A stretch of DNA of 64,000 bases, taken from assembly GCA_002682825.1 (NCBI GenBank), contig NOKP01000015.1, forward strand, positions 806,001-870,000. Direction: 5' to 3'. Source of the DNA: Neonectria sp. B-13 (taxonomy: Eukaryota; Ascomycota; Sordariomycetes; Hypocreales; Nectriaceae). Within the stretch, counting starts at the first letter, position 1, and the number at the start of each line of letters is the position of its first letter. Of this stretch, positions 12,827 through 22,346 are shown piece after piece. A program made the translations under genes and the position numbers. A model generated the notes under the pieces. The model did no database searches. It saw only the letters and a list, made by a program, of their open reading frames with translations, and had not been told where the DNA came from.

Positions 12827-13327
12827 GGAAAGAACAAGAAAGTTAGCAAGGACTCCTATTGCGTCACAATCTTCGTTGTTATCCAAGAACCCTATGAGGG
12901 GAGTTACTACCACTGGGCTATTACCATCTATGACGAGAAGAGATCGAAATGGCACACTTACGAGGCTTCCCGAACTCGAGAGAAAGGGCCATTGACAGCG
13001 AACTATATGCAGGGCGATCCACAAATATCATCCAATTGTCTCCCCTTGGTTCCTGTAAGCAGAGTTCCCAGGTCTCATTTTGATGGCGTGGCTGAAACCT
13101 TTAAGAGCATCACGATTCCGAAACGCGACAAGGCTTACAACTCCCAAAATTATGTCATTGACATTTGCTATGCCCTATCCAGAGTCGGTTACTTGGACCA
13201 AAGCTCTTTGGCGTCCGCGTTAGATCAACTCAGCGTATACCACGGTAAGCAAAGTGTGGATTTTGAAAAGAAACACCAGAGCCAGAAGAGAGTCGTCTCC
13301 GATGAATTTGTCTATGATTCAGATTAG
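12827..13327 (+). CDS. Unknown accessory protein, 5' end missing or frameshifted
   Basis: An open frame without any in-frame ATG at its beginning runs from just after a TAA at 12824 to the stop at 13325-13327, about 166 codons. It reads as real protein: YCVTIFVVIQEPYEGSYYHW, then WHTYEASRTREKG, then ITIPKRDKAYNSQNYVIDIC and ALSRVGYL, ending in an acidic EFVYDSD. The order YHWAI...W.TYEA...NSQNYVIDICYAL resembles uncharacterised fungal accessory proteins, but I cannot name a domain. An ATG at 12819 lies in a different frame one base away from joining, so either a short indel has broken the gene or an upstream exon is lost. No function is proposed. Confidence 0.5.
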   Translation, partial: GKNKKVSKDSYCVTIFVVIQEPYEGSYYHWAITIYDEKRSKWHTYEASRTREKGPLTANYMQGDPQISSNCLPLVPVSRVPRSHFDGVAETFKSITIPKRDKAYNSQNYVIDICYALSRVGYLDQSSLASALDQLSVYHGKQSVDFEKKHQSQKRVVSDEFVYDSD

Positions 13328-13664
13328 TGCTTACAGATGGGATAGTTGGTGCTTTACAGTCAGGTATTTTAACTTAACTATCATAGTTCTGAAAGTTCAT
13401 AACAACCAACGGCATAAAAACAGCAATAAAGTTGTGTTTTGAGGGAGAGGTCTAGCCAGATTACAGAATTCTAAATAACTCATTAAACCACACGCGTCAG
13501 TGAACTTTCCTAAAGTCTTTATATTATCGTCATTGAAACAAAGACTACTTTCGTGCCTTTTTCGACTATCTTTCTTGTTCTCTTATTAATATCATAAAAT
13601 TATCTAACGGCAGCGTCAGTTTTAATCCCCCTACATAGATCTGAAACCAAGATTGCAAGCTCGC
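13328..13664. other. AT-rich spacer between opposing ORFs
   Basis: This lies between the 3' ends of the plus-strand gene ending at 13327 and the minus-strand ORF ending at 13665. It is AT-rich and I see no gene in it. Confidence 0.5.
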
Positions 13665-14117
13665 CTATTTCATTGTCCCTCTTCCTCTCCTATTTTGTTT
13701 GTCTGTAATCGGACCAAAAACCTCCCACGCTGGTAGATACTTCCTATCAGGCCAATTTGGACTCTCGATGTTGTCGAAAGCCCACTTCATATTCTTCCTG
13801 TCTTGCAAGGTATCCACCAACTTCTCGAAAGGATTGGTTCTAGCCGGATTACTGCCTGACTGGTGCTGCTGGGTTATAGCGCAGTACATGATCAACGAGG
13901 CTAGTCTGGCTGCTAGAGCGGTGCCGACGGATAACCCGTCGTGATATTCCAATGTCCCCGCCGACTGGAGATTCCATACCTCAGCCACCTGATTGCCAGG
14001 GAAGAAGTACTCAATCTTATCATTGTCCTCGAAGTGAAGATACCACTGACCCAACGCGAGCGCTGCACTGATGCGGAAGATAGAACCGGGTCGTTGCCTC
14101 AATGGGAACGAATTCAT
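13665..14117 (-). CDS. Orphan ORF, hypothetical protein
   Basis: An ATG-initiated frame of 150 residues on the minus strand. Composition is protein-like (six tryptophans, several aromatic clusters such as GQWYLHFEDNDKIEYFF and NIESPNWPDRKYLPAWEVFG) and includes a long helix-like stretch LSVGTALAARLASLIMYCAI. No known family is recognised and no signal peptide is seen. An in-frame stop lies 17 codons upstream of the ATG, so any extension would need an intron. It sits in a decayed accessory segment and could be the last exon of a larger gene. Confidence 0.4.
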   Translation of the reverse strand: MNSFPLRQRPGSIFRISAALALGQWYLHFEDNDKIEYFFPGNQVAEVWNLQSAGTLEYHDGLSVGTALAARLASLIMYCAITQQHQSGSNPARTNPFEKLVDTLQDRKNMKWAFDNIESPNWPDRKYLPAWEVFGPITDKQNRRGRGTMK

Positions 14118-14528
14118 AGAACTAGCCCAGATATCATTACTTGCACGTGCGACTTCTCAGCCACCTGGCCGCCGAGTTTGCAGTTAGACTATGCGGCAGA
14201 GGGACAGTCAGGAAATATTCATCCCGTCAGACATTCCAGGCCTCCGAATAATAGGATATGGAATTCAGAACTAATAGAACGAATAAGTATTGGGTTGTTT
14301 TACTGAAACGCTAGAAATACCAACTGGGCTGTCGAGGAACTGCTAAACAACGGCTCGCTGTCGGGTCATGTCTATTGCAGTCCTAAAAAGTGTGTGTTAG
14401 AGCCCCCGGATCAATCCCCTGTTGAAGGCTCACGAAGGCCTCCACCTCTAGACGGAATTGTTTATCCAGACTGGATACCTATGGAGCGAACTCTGCTCCA
14501 TCCTTCGGCACCCCATCGCTCGTTCTAA

Positions 14529-14909
14529 CTTGACCTACAACAACCACCTGCGTCGGAGCCATTTCTAGATACCCCAGCCTACAAGAAATGGGACGGATGT
14601 GTTAACGCTCAAATCTTGTATATTCACGGAACATCCGATGTTGACCCACAAGAGCTTGCGAATACATACTACCTCGCCTGGCAATCAGAGCAACGAGGTA
14701 AAGACAAAAGCAGCGCCACCAGGCCCCTTTCCTTTACGTTCAGCTCTGCGGTCATCCTCAGAGACTCGATCCCCGACATGATCGCCTCTCTGATGATTCA
14801 AATCGCTATGAACACTGGCGAACTTTATGTACATATGAAGGAAGTAAAACAGCAGCTTCAAGACTTGTTTCTTATACGTGGATTTCCAGAGCTAGAGGTT
14901 CTACTTTAA
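14529..14909 (+). pseudogene. Fragment resembling the entry to a NACHT/STAND NTPase domain
   Basis: The open frame starts after a TAA at 14526 and ends at TAA 14907-14909, with no starting ATG. It contains SEPFLDTPAYKKWDG, then AQILYIHGTSD, then RPLSFTFSSAVILRDSIPDM with IASLMIQI. This order (F-L-x-T-x-x-Y-x-x-W, then I-L-Y-I-H-G at the place of the P-loop, then a hydrophobic strand and an MIxSLxxQ helix) is how many fungal NACHT-type NLR-like proteins begin. The Walker A GxGKT residues are absent, replaced by GTSDVDPQE, and the frame ends soon after. It is therefore a truncated relic or a divergent member. Assignment is by motif order only. Confidence 0.4.
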
Positions 14910-15179
14910 GTCGTCCTAGGGAAGCTGAAGCCCATTAAATATCTTGATTTCTAGCTATTGGAAAAATCTCTGTCAGAATTCTATTTTAGGAGATGTGGAT
15001 AGCTTCCCATCGGAGCCGCAGTCATTGACTTTGCGGTTTCTAGCTGAAGGTTACGGTTCCTATCCCTAAGGTTGCGGATCTGTAGCTATTGCATTCTTTC
15101 ATCTAAGGCCTTATTTTCGCACTGGGCAGACTAGATCTTTGTTGGAATGTGACAAGTGACATTTGTTAACTATCGGGAT
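14910..15179. other. Accessory spacer
   Basis: AT-rich sequence between the NACHT-like fragment and the LINE remnant. I see no coding or repeat structure. Confidence 0.45.
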
Positions 15180-15690
15180 TTAGAGATGGTAGGTGGACCG
15201 ATGAGTCTTGCCTGTATTGCTTGCACCTTCTCTGCGCTTTGGTCGATGAATACCTGTGGGCCTCTCCACCAAGGGATGTGATAAATGGGGAATGGTTTCC
15301 TGTTTTCGAATATCTAGACCTTGTTTATCCTCTATATTTTGCTCGATTATCACCCTGGGGCTGTGCCCCTTGTCTCTTCTCGGTGTTGTATACACATCTA
15401 GCCTCCCGCTTGAACCCATCCTTCCGAGCGATTCGACGTTGTACTTGAAAATCTCTTGTTCAATAGGCAGGAGATAGGTTTCCACGTCCAATGCCAGTAT
15501 TGATGTTGCCTTGAATGCTCCGCTAATGATTTGACTGCTCTTGCTTGTAGGCTCTGCAGCTTCTTGAGGTTCTTTCTTGTACGGTATACCTCTAGTCTGC
15601 CAGTTCGCTTTCGACCAGGCTGAGCAGGCGTACAACATTTGAGGGATGGCAACGCCTTTGTAGATGGTGGAGTTGGCGTGTGGAGAATCG
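15180..15690 (-). mobile_element. Decayed non-LTR retrotransposon (LINE) ORF2 tail, Tad/CgT1-like
   Basis: On the minus strand two overlapping frames together carry the region just after the reverse transcriptase that is common in fungal LINEs. These are STIYKGVAIPQMLYACSAWS, then in one frame KKLQSLQARAVKSLAE and in the other SSQIISGAFKATSILALDVE followed by TYLLPIEQEIFKYNVESLG. The match to the LQxxQxRAxRxIxGAFKxT...ALxVExxLLP pattern is strong, but the two halves lie in different frames, so there is at least one indel. The RT catalytic domain itself is not present upstream. It is a dead fragment, useful as a mark of past transposition into the 12-16 kb segment. Confidence 0.7.
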
Positions 15691-16631
15691 GACAGGAAAC
15701 CCTGTCTTGACTTGTGTCACGTTGTAAAATATATTGATCCTTTGTTATTTACACTACTGTTTATCAGAGTACTTATCTGATATAACCCCACAGCTAGAAT
15801 CTTCTACAGCCCGTGGACGCAAACCTTGTAAGATATACCCGAGCCAGCTTTCTGTATACATACGCACAACATCGGAATATCATACACTATGGCTCCGAAA
15901 TGGAAATTGCATGACGATATCACTGACCAATTCTCAAAGAACCGAAGTTCATATGAATCGGTCTGAGAAACCTCTACTACATGAAATGGATTGAAAGCAT
16001 CCGAGGCCCAGTTCCCCCTGTTTACAAGCTAAATAAGAAGCGCCCAGGAAAATTCCGCTGAGTCCAGTCAACCTCAAGCTAGGCGGCAATCCCTAGAAGA
16101 AGATCGCACTACGTGTGTTGATCAGAAAAGTAGGTCAGAATTGTATCAGCTCCGGCGTCCCCGTATTGGCAATGCCGGGCTTCGGAGTCCGGCAGCCCAT
16201 GTAAGTCGCAACCTGCGGCATGCAAAAAGAACAAAACGGCGTTTACAACGCCTGACCCATCTCGGCTCCGGCTTCCCCGGAACGGATGACGCTCGCTGCG
16301 TCTGCTCCGCTCATTGGCCCGCATGAGCATCTGCAGGTCGGATGGCTCCCCGGGTCACGGCCAGTCCCCACCCGGCTCGGGGAAGACGGAGGCGACCAAC
16401 CACCAAAGTGCTGCGCGGGGTCAGCTCCTCCGCGGCGATCATTTCGGGGCATCTCTTGGTGGTTAACTAGGCTTTTGGCATCGAATTGTGGAACGCCGCG
16501 GAATCTTGGCGGTAATCGCCAGGTTAAAAGCACAGCGACTGGCCTCGCTTCAGATGTAATCCTCCTGCTTGAATATGACACTTGTGTCGCCGTCGAGAAA
16601 TACCCAGTTCCTCAGTATTTGAAAGGCAAAA
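15691..16631. other. Upstream region of the beta-galactosidase gene
   Basis: 15.7-16.1 kb looks like the edge of the accessory segment and has no gene. From about 16140 the sequence becomes GC-rich and carries CGG/CCG triplets, including the inverted repeat noted separately, and two words matching the carbon-repressor CreA consensus SYGGRG (GTGGGG on the minus strand at 16366-16371, GCGGGG at 16415-16420). Carbon-source control of the downstream gene is inferred. Confidence 0.45.
16174..16193. promoter_or_regulatory. GCCGG-N10-CCGGC inverted repeat
   Basis: A perfect 5-bp inverted repeat with a 10-base spacer lies about 440 bases upstream of the beta-galactosidase ATG. Everted or inverted CGG triplets at fixed spacing are the usual binding form for Zn2Cys6 regulators. 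A role as an activator site is a guess from position and symmetry. Confidence 0.35.
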
Positions 16632-19600
16632 ATGAGAGTCGACCAGCGAGGCATCCCTCCCCAGGAGGATGAGTCCCGCCCAGACTACGCCAACGAAGCC
16701 GTCTTCCGGCGCAACTGTCTCCCAACGCGCGCCTATCACATCCCAGAGACGTCGGTGCTTCTCAACGGCGCCTGGGACTTCCATCTAGCGTCCACGCCCC
16801 TCGACGCACCTGAGACGGCGTCGTCGGAAGAAGTGGCCTGGGGGAAGTTGAACGTCCCGGGCCACTGGCAGCTCCAGGGCCACGGCAAGCCCTGGTACAC
16901 CAATGTCCAGTTCCCCATCCCCGTCTGCCCGCCGCATGTCCCTACCGAGAATCCCACCGGTACCTATCGTCGAGTCTTCCACGTGCCCAAGACGTGGGCG
17001 TCCAACTCGCAGCTGCGACTGCGCTTTGACGGCGTCGACAGCGCCTACCACATCTGGGTCAACGGGGTCCTAGTGGGATACGCCCAGGGCTCGAGGAACC
17101 CGTCTGAGTTTGACGTGAGTGCGTATGTTGATCGCGATGGGCCAAATGAGGTTTTTGTGAGGGTTTATCAGTGGTCCGATGGCACTTATATCGAAGATCA
17201 AGACCAGTGGTGGCTGTCCGGTAAGTAGCCGACACGGCTCACACGACCGTCACTCGCTGAACGCCCCTAGGTATTTTCCGCGATGTGCACCTCATCGCAT
17301 TCCCCGCAGACACGAGGATCGAAGACTGGTTCTTCCGCACCGATCTGGACGAAAAGTACCAAGATGCCACGCTCCTGGCGACCGTGGATATCCTGGCCAA
17401 GGAGAAAGGCCATCTGGAGCTGACCCTCTCAGAGCTGAGCAGCGGTCGGGTTCTTGGCTCCACGACGGCGGCTGTTGATCCAAAAGACACCCGCGTAGAT
17501 CTTAAACTCGATGTCTCCAACCCGGAGAAGTGGACTGCAGAGACGCCGTACCTGTACAGGGTCGAGCTCTCCCTCAAGACCGCCGGCTCCGACGCCGCAT
17601 ACACGATCCAGCAGCGCCTCGGCTTCCGCAAAGTCGAGCTCATCGACGGCCTCATGAAAGTCAACGGCCAGCGCATCCGCCTCCGCGGCGTCAACCGCCA
17701 CGAGCACCACCCGCTGTTCGGCCGCGCCGTGCCGCTCGAGTTCGTCAAGCGGGACCTGCTGCTGATGAAGACGCACAACATCAACGCGCTGCGCTGCTCG
17801 CACCAGCCGAACCACCCCAAGGTGCTCGAGCTGTGCGACGAGCTGGGCCTGTGGGTCATGGATGAGGCCGACCTCGAATGCCACGGCTTCTACGACGCCG
17901 TTGCGCGCCCACTGGACATTCCAGAGGAGATGGACTACGGCGAGCGCAAGAAATTGACGTTTCCCCAGGCGGCCAAGTTCACCTCGGATAACCCAACCTG
18001 GAAGGGGGCGTACTTGGACCGCATGGAGTCGATGGTGCAGCGCGACAAGAACCACACCAGCGTCATCGTGTGGAGTCTCGGAAACGAGGCCTTCTACGGC
18101 CGCAACCACAAGGCCATGTCCGAGTACGGCCGCAAGTTTGATCCCGGCCGCCTGATTCACTACGAAGGCGACGAGAAGGCGGAGACGACCCAGATGTACA
18201 GCTACATGTACCCATCCGTCGACCGCCTCATCAAGCACGCACAGGAAGAGGGCGTCACAGACGGCAAGTTTGAGAAGCCAATCATCCTCTGCGAATACGC
18301 CCACGCCATGGGCAACGGGCCTGGTCTGCTTGAAGACTACGAGCAGGCTTTCCGCGACTATCCTCGCCTCCAGGGCGGCTTCATCTGGGAGTGGGCCAAC
18401 CACGGACTGTGGAAGGAGGTCGAGGGCGGCGCTGGCTTCTATGCTTATGGCGGTGACTTTGGCGACTTTCCCAATGACAAGACGTTTGTCATGGACGGCA
18501 TGGTCAACAGCGCCCATGAGCCGACGCCCGGATTGACCGAGTATAAGAAGGTGATCCAGCCTGTCAGGTTTGAGATCGACAGCGAGACCATCACGGTCGA
18601 GAACCACTACAACTTTGTTGATCTAAGCCACCTTGCTGCCTCGTACAAGCTGGAGGAATTCGGGGACCAGTGAGTACCACACCGACACGCATCGCAAGTT
18701 CGAAATTAACAGTTTCCAGGACACGTCTCCTCGCCGCGGGTACGCTGGATCTTCCCGCTGTCAAGGCGGGAGAGAAAGCCGCGTTCGCCATCCCAGCCGA
18801 AGCCCTCAACTACAAGAGCGACAAGGAGGTGCACCTGACAGTTTCACTGACGCTCAAGCACCAGACGTCTTGGGCACCCATTGGCCACGAAGTCGCCTGG
18901 ACCCAGCATCAACTTCAAACCACCAAGGCCGAATCGACGGAGCGGCCCATTCTGAACCGATCATCGTCAAAGCTCCACGTCTCTACCAAGGGATCATCAG
19001 TCATGGTGTCTGGAGACGACTTTGCCTTCACCTTTGACCGAGCCCGTGGCGCGCTGAAGAGCTGGACCGCCAATGGGCAAACGCTCCTCGACGCCGACCC
19101 GAAGCACGGCGTTGCGATTGTGCCGTCGTTCTGGCGGCCTGCAACCGACAACGATGTTCCTCAATCGCTGCCGTACTGGCAACGATTCGGAGTCGACGAC
19201 CTGACATCCCAGCTCCGCTCCCTGGACATCGACTCGTCGAGCCCGGACAAGACGGTGCTGAAAGCGCACACCTTCATGACGCCGCCGGTCCTAGGCTGGG
19301 GATGGGACTGCGAGATCGAGTACACCGTGACAAACGTCGGGGCACTGATCATCAACGCCACCCGCCTCACACCGACGGGATCGTTCCCATCGCACGTCCC
19401 CAGGATCGGCCTCAACGTGCACGCCAGCAAGTCCCTCGACCAAGTGCGATGGCTCGGCCTCGGCCCCGGGGAGAGCTACCCGGACAAGAAGTCCTCGCAA
19501 CGGGTCGGGGTCTGGGAGGCCGGCTCGGTCGCGGAGCTGCAGGTGCCCTACGACGTGCCGCAGGAGAACGGAAACAGACTGGAGACGCGGTGGGTGGCCT

Positions 19601-19866
19601 TGACGGACCCCCGCTCGCAGAGTTCGGGGATCCGCGTGAGTCGGCTGGACGACGCCGAGTTTAGCTTCGTGGCGAGCCGGAACAGCGTGGACAACATCCA
19701 GGCGGCCGAGCACCCGCCCGACCTCGTCGAGGAGGATGCCACGCTGCTGAGAGTGGACGCCAAGGTTGCTGGTGTTGGTACGGCGGCCTGCGGGCCGGGA
19801 GTGAGGGACGATCTGTTGGTGAAGAGCGAGGAGACTGGGTTCAAGTTTAAGATAGAACGCATTTAG
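16632..19866 (+). CDS. Beta-galactosidase, glycoside hydrolase family 2 (LacZ type)
   Basis: Hydrolyses terminal beta-D-galactosides such as lactose; no signal peptide, so probably cytosolic. Exons 16632-17220, 17271-18669, 18720-19866; two 50-nt introns restore frame (SG|IFRD and GDQ|TRLL), giving 1044 residues, close to E. coli LacZ (1024). The order is an N-terminal sugar-binding jelly roll (VPGHWQLQGHGKPWYTN), an immunoglobulin-like domain, the TIM barrel, a second Ig-like domain and the large C-terminal beta-sandwich (WRPATDND, LGLGPGESYPD). The acid/base Glu is at about 469 in WSLGNE and the nucleophile Glu at about 538 in ILCEYAHAMGNG. RGVNRHEHHP precedes the active site as in LacZ. 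Upstream CreA-like sites suggest glucose repression. Confidence 0.93.
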
Positions 19867-20214
19867 TTAGCGGCATGCAGTCAGAAAGAAGTAAATGCAA
19901 ATTCGAGGGTTCTAAACAGGGAGCCAGTGCTTGGCGTTTTGATCCTGAGGGAGTGAGACTGGGGTGCTCCGTGAAGAGACGGAGCATCACCGAAATGCGT
20001 GATATGCTCAATGCTTGGCACAATGTGAGCGAAGCGGAGCTGAGACTGCGTTGTGTACTTCCATTCCCATATCTTTAGTGAGTGAGCATACCTGAATGAA
20101 TGGGGCCAAAAAGATTGATGATAGTTGACAGCTGATTTATTCGTTCCTTACCGGTACTGACTGACAAGTGAAGTCTGTCTGAAAGGGAAAATCCAACAAA
20201 AAGCAAAAAGACAT
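19867..20214. other. Intergenic region
   Basis: Between the beta-galactosidase stop and the tRNA-Met. The last 30 bases contain the T-runs (on the minus strand) that should end Pol III transcription of that tRNA. Nothing else is seen. Confidence 0.6.
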
Positions 20215-20317
20215 GTCGGTGGAGAGGCTCGAACTCTCGACCTTTGGATGTCCCTGACCTTTGGTCAAGTCATATGTTATATGAGACCAACGCTCTAACC
20301 AACTGAGCCACACCGAC
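20215..20317 (-). tRNA. tRNA-Met(CAT), elongator, with 30-nt intron
   Basis: The minus strand gives acceptor arm GTCGGTG...CACCGAC, a D arm with GGCTCAGTTGGTTAGAGC and a T arm with GAGAGTTCGAGCCTCTC. The anticodon loop is CTCATAA, anticodon CAT, interrupted after position 37 by a 30-base intron; the mature tRNA would be 73 nt. The T-T opposition at 31-39 is also found in other fungal elongator Met tRNAs. Two T5 runs just downstream on the minus strand (around 20200-20210) serve as terminators. Confidence 0.9.
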
Positions 20318-21062
20318 GTGTTCTGGTGTTGTTGGATGAGCTAGAGAAATTGCTAGCTAAGAGCGCAGCGTGTGTTGTGGGGGAAGGGATTTGTGCATGT
20401 TGCTGTGGAGTCGGCGTGAGTGGAGAAACACGGGAAGGCGAAGGCGAGAGCGAAGCGTTATCGAGGGACTTACCCCCGAGACACGTTCTGGTGGAAGCTG
20501 CACCCGCGCCGCGTCAGCCTGCAAAGTACCTCGCTACCTCCCGCACCCTCGGCCCTTCGCCCTTTCGCCCTCGCCTCGCCTCGCCCACCACCAAAACCAC
20601 CATTCGCGGGGCGAACATGGACGGTGGTTCGGAACTGCGCTGCGCCACTGCAGTCCACGACGCGCCCACGCACGCTCGCCAACACGCCCAGCGGGTTCCG
20701 GGCTGTGAGATGGCCTCTCCGGCGGATGTGGCGCCCCGCTCCTTGTTGTTTCGGGGGGCCTTGTGTCTCGTTTTACGGCTGCCTTGTCAGACAGCAGCAA
20801 GTCGGGACGTGGATCTTTGCAAATGCGAGCACCTGGCATGTGGTTGAGGGTTGGCATATAAGGCTGGTGTTGAGCCCCCGAGATAGAAGAAGGAATATCA
20901 GAAGCATCAACACACAACCCATCTTAAGCATATCATTAAGCTTCTTGTCCATCCACATCCTTGCTCACCCGTCTATTGTCTATTGCCAACTCGACTCGAC
21001 CCGACTAGTTCACCACCACAACACCACTTACAACACCACACAAACCATCTCCACCGCCCAAA
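20318..21062. other. Promoter and leader of the SYLF gene
   Basis: Several overlapping frames occur, but none looks like protein. A TATAAG box lies at 20857-20862, about 200 bases before the ATG, followed by a CT/CA-rich leader with CATCCACATCC and CACCACAACACC stretches typical of strongly expressed fungal genes. Confidence 0.5.
20857..20862 (+). promoter_or_regulatory. TATA box of the SYLF gene
   Basis: TATAAG in a GC-rich context, about 200 bases upstream of the ATG at 21063 and followed by a pyrimidine-rich leader. Position and context support it; there is no direct proof. Confidence 0.45.
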
Positions 21063-22346
21063 ATGACCCAAACCGTCTACTCCGTCTCCAACCGCTCCAT
21101 CGAGTCCATCGACCCCCTCAAGCAGGTCCCTCCCGGCTACTCCCCCCATCTCGAGACCCCCGAGTACCAACAGACCCCTCCTGCTCCCATGTCTGAGCCC
21201 GTCGCCGTCGCCAGCAAGCCTACCATGGGCGAGCGCTTCCACAAGATCAGCTCCAAGGCCGGATGGCCCCTCAACAAGGCTGCCAACGTCATCGGCGCCG
21301 AGGGCTGGTGGCCCACGAGCATGGACAAGGAGTGCAACAAGGCCGCCCGCATCCTCCACTCCTTCACCCGTACGTATTCCAACCTCTTACTCCAACCTCT
21401 CTATACAAGCAAACAGTCGTCACTAACACCTTCCTCAGAGCTCAACTCCTCCTCCCCGCCTAAGGCTAGTGGCCCCATGCACCCTACCGGCCTCACCCGC
21501 AAGGCCATGGTCAAGATCCCCCCCGCCGTCCTCCGCAACTGCGCCGGCCTCGCCATCTTCAACGTCCTCCGCGCCGGCGCCTGCCACAGCTCGCTGGCTG
21601 CCGGGTCCGGTGTCATCGTCGCCCGCCGCGCCGACGGCACCTGGTCGCCGCCCTCGGCCTTCGTCGTCACTACTCTCGGCGCCGGCTTTATGTTCGGCCT
21701 CGACGTCTACGACTGCGTGTGCGTCCTCAACACCCAGGACCAGGTCTCCGCCTTCACCAACCCCCGCGTGTCTCTCGGCGCCGAGGGATCCATCGCCATG
21801 GGCCCTATTGGCACCGGTGGCCACGTCGAGTCCGCAGTCAGCAAGACGGCCAAGCCCATGTGGAGCTACATGAAGAGCCGCGGACTCTGGGCGGGTGTTC
21901 AGATCGACGGCACCATTATCCTCAGCCGCTCCGATGCGAACGGCCTCTTCTACAACGAGCGCGGCATCACTGCCCACAAGATCCTCCGCGGGGACGTCGC
22001 CTGGCCCATGGGAGCCAAGCCCCTGTTTGAGGTGCTCAAGGCTCTTGAGGGCCGCATGGACTATGACCGCACCGTCGTCCAGGAAGTCGGCATGGTTCCT
22101 CCCCCCGGCGACGCCATCCTGTCCGACAAGCGATCGTCTGTCTCGGTCGCTTCGGAGCACCAGGAGTCCCACATTGGGGAGACCAACTACGACGAGAAGA
22201 TGCAATACAGGGACGAGCCTACGCCTGAGTACAAGGATGACGACAAGCCGCAGTACAAGGACGACGACAAGCCTGAGAACAAGGATGACGAGGAGTACGA
22301 CATGGTTGCCGATGAGAAGGCGAGACTTGCCAAGTCGGGGTACTAA
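21063..22346 (+). CDS. SYLF-domain protein (Ysc84/SH3YL1 lipid- and actin-binding type)
   Basis: SYLF domains bind phosphoinositides and, in yeast Ysc84, actin at endocytic sites. Exons 21063-21369 and 21439-22346; the 69-nt intron (GTACGT donor, TCAG acceptor) has a length divisible by three, so an unspliced reading stays open, but the spliced form (FTQLNSS) fits better. 404 residues. The SYLF core runs from about residue 70 to 315: IPPAVLRNCAGLAIFNVLRA, GSGVIVARRADGTWSPPSAF, FGLDVYDCVCVLN, GPIGTGGHVE and AYGRSRGLWAG-like YMKSRGLWAGVQIDG. Unlike yeast Ysc84 there is no SH3 domain. Instead the tail has repeated acidic KDDDKP units and ends in SGY. The role is inferred from the domain. Confidence 0.9.
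   Translation: MTQTVYSVSNRSIESIDPLKQVPPGYSPHLETPEYQQTPPAPMSEPVAVASKPTMGERFHKISSKAGWPLNKAANVIGAEGWWPTSMDKECNKAARILHSFTRTYSNLLLQPLYTSKQSSLTPSSELNSSSPPKASGPMHPTGLTRKAMVKIPPAVLRNCAGLAIFNVLRAGACHSSLAAGSGVIVARRADGTWSPPSAFVVTTLGAGFMFGLDVYDCVCVLNTQDQVSAFTNPRVSLGAEGSIAMGPIGTGGHVESAVSKTAKPMWSYMKSRGLWAGVQIDGTIILSRSDANGLFYNERGITAHKILRGDVAWPMGAKPLFEVLKALEGRMDYDRTVVQEVGMVPPPGDAILSDKRSSVSVASEHQESHIGETNYDEKMQYRDEPTPEYKDDDKPQYKDDDKPENKDDEEYDMVADEKARLAKSGY

Noticed and set aside
12796..12846. Possible intron (GTAAGT to TTAG) that would give the 12827 gene an upstream exon
   Set aside because: The upstream frame that would be joined hits TGA at once, so it does not rescue a start.
17429..18607. 392-codon minus-strand frame opposite the beta-galactosidase gene
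   Set aside because: It is a shadow of the GC-rich codons of the real gene, with no motif and no promoter.
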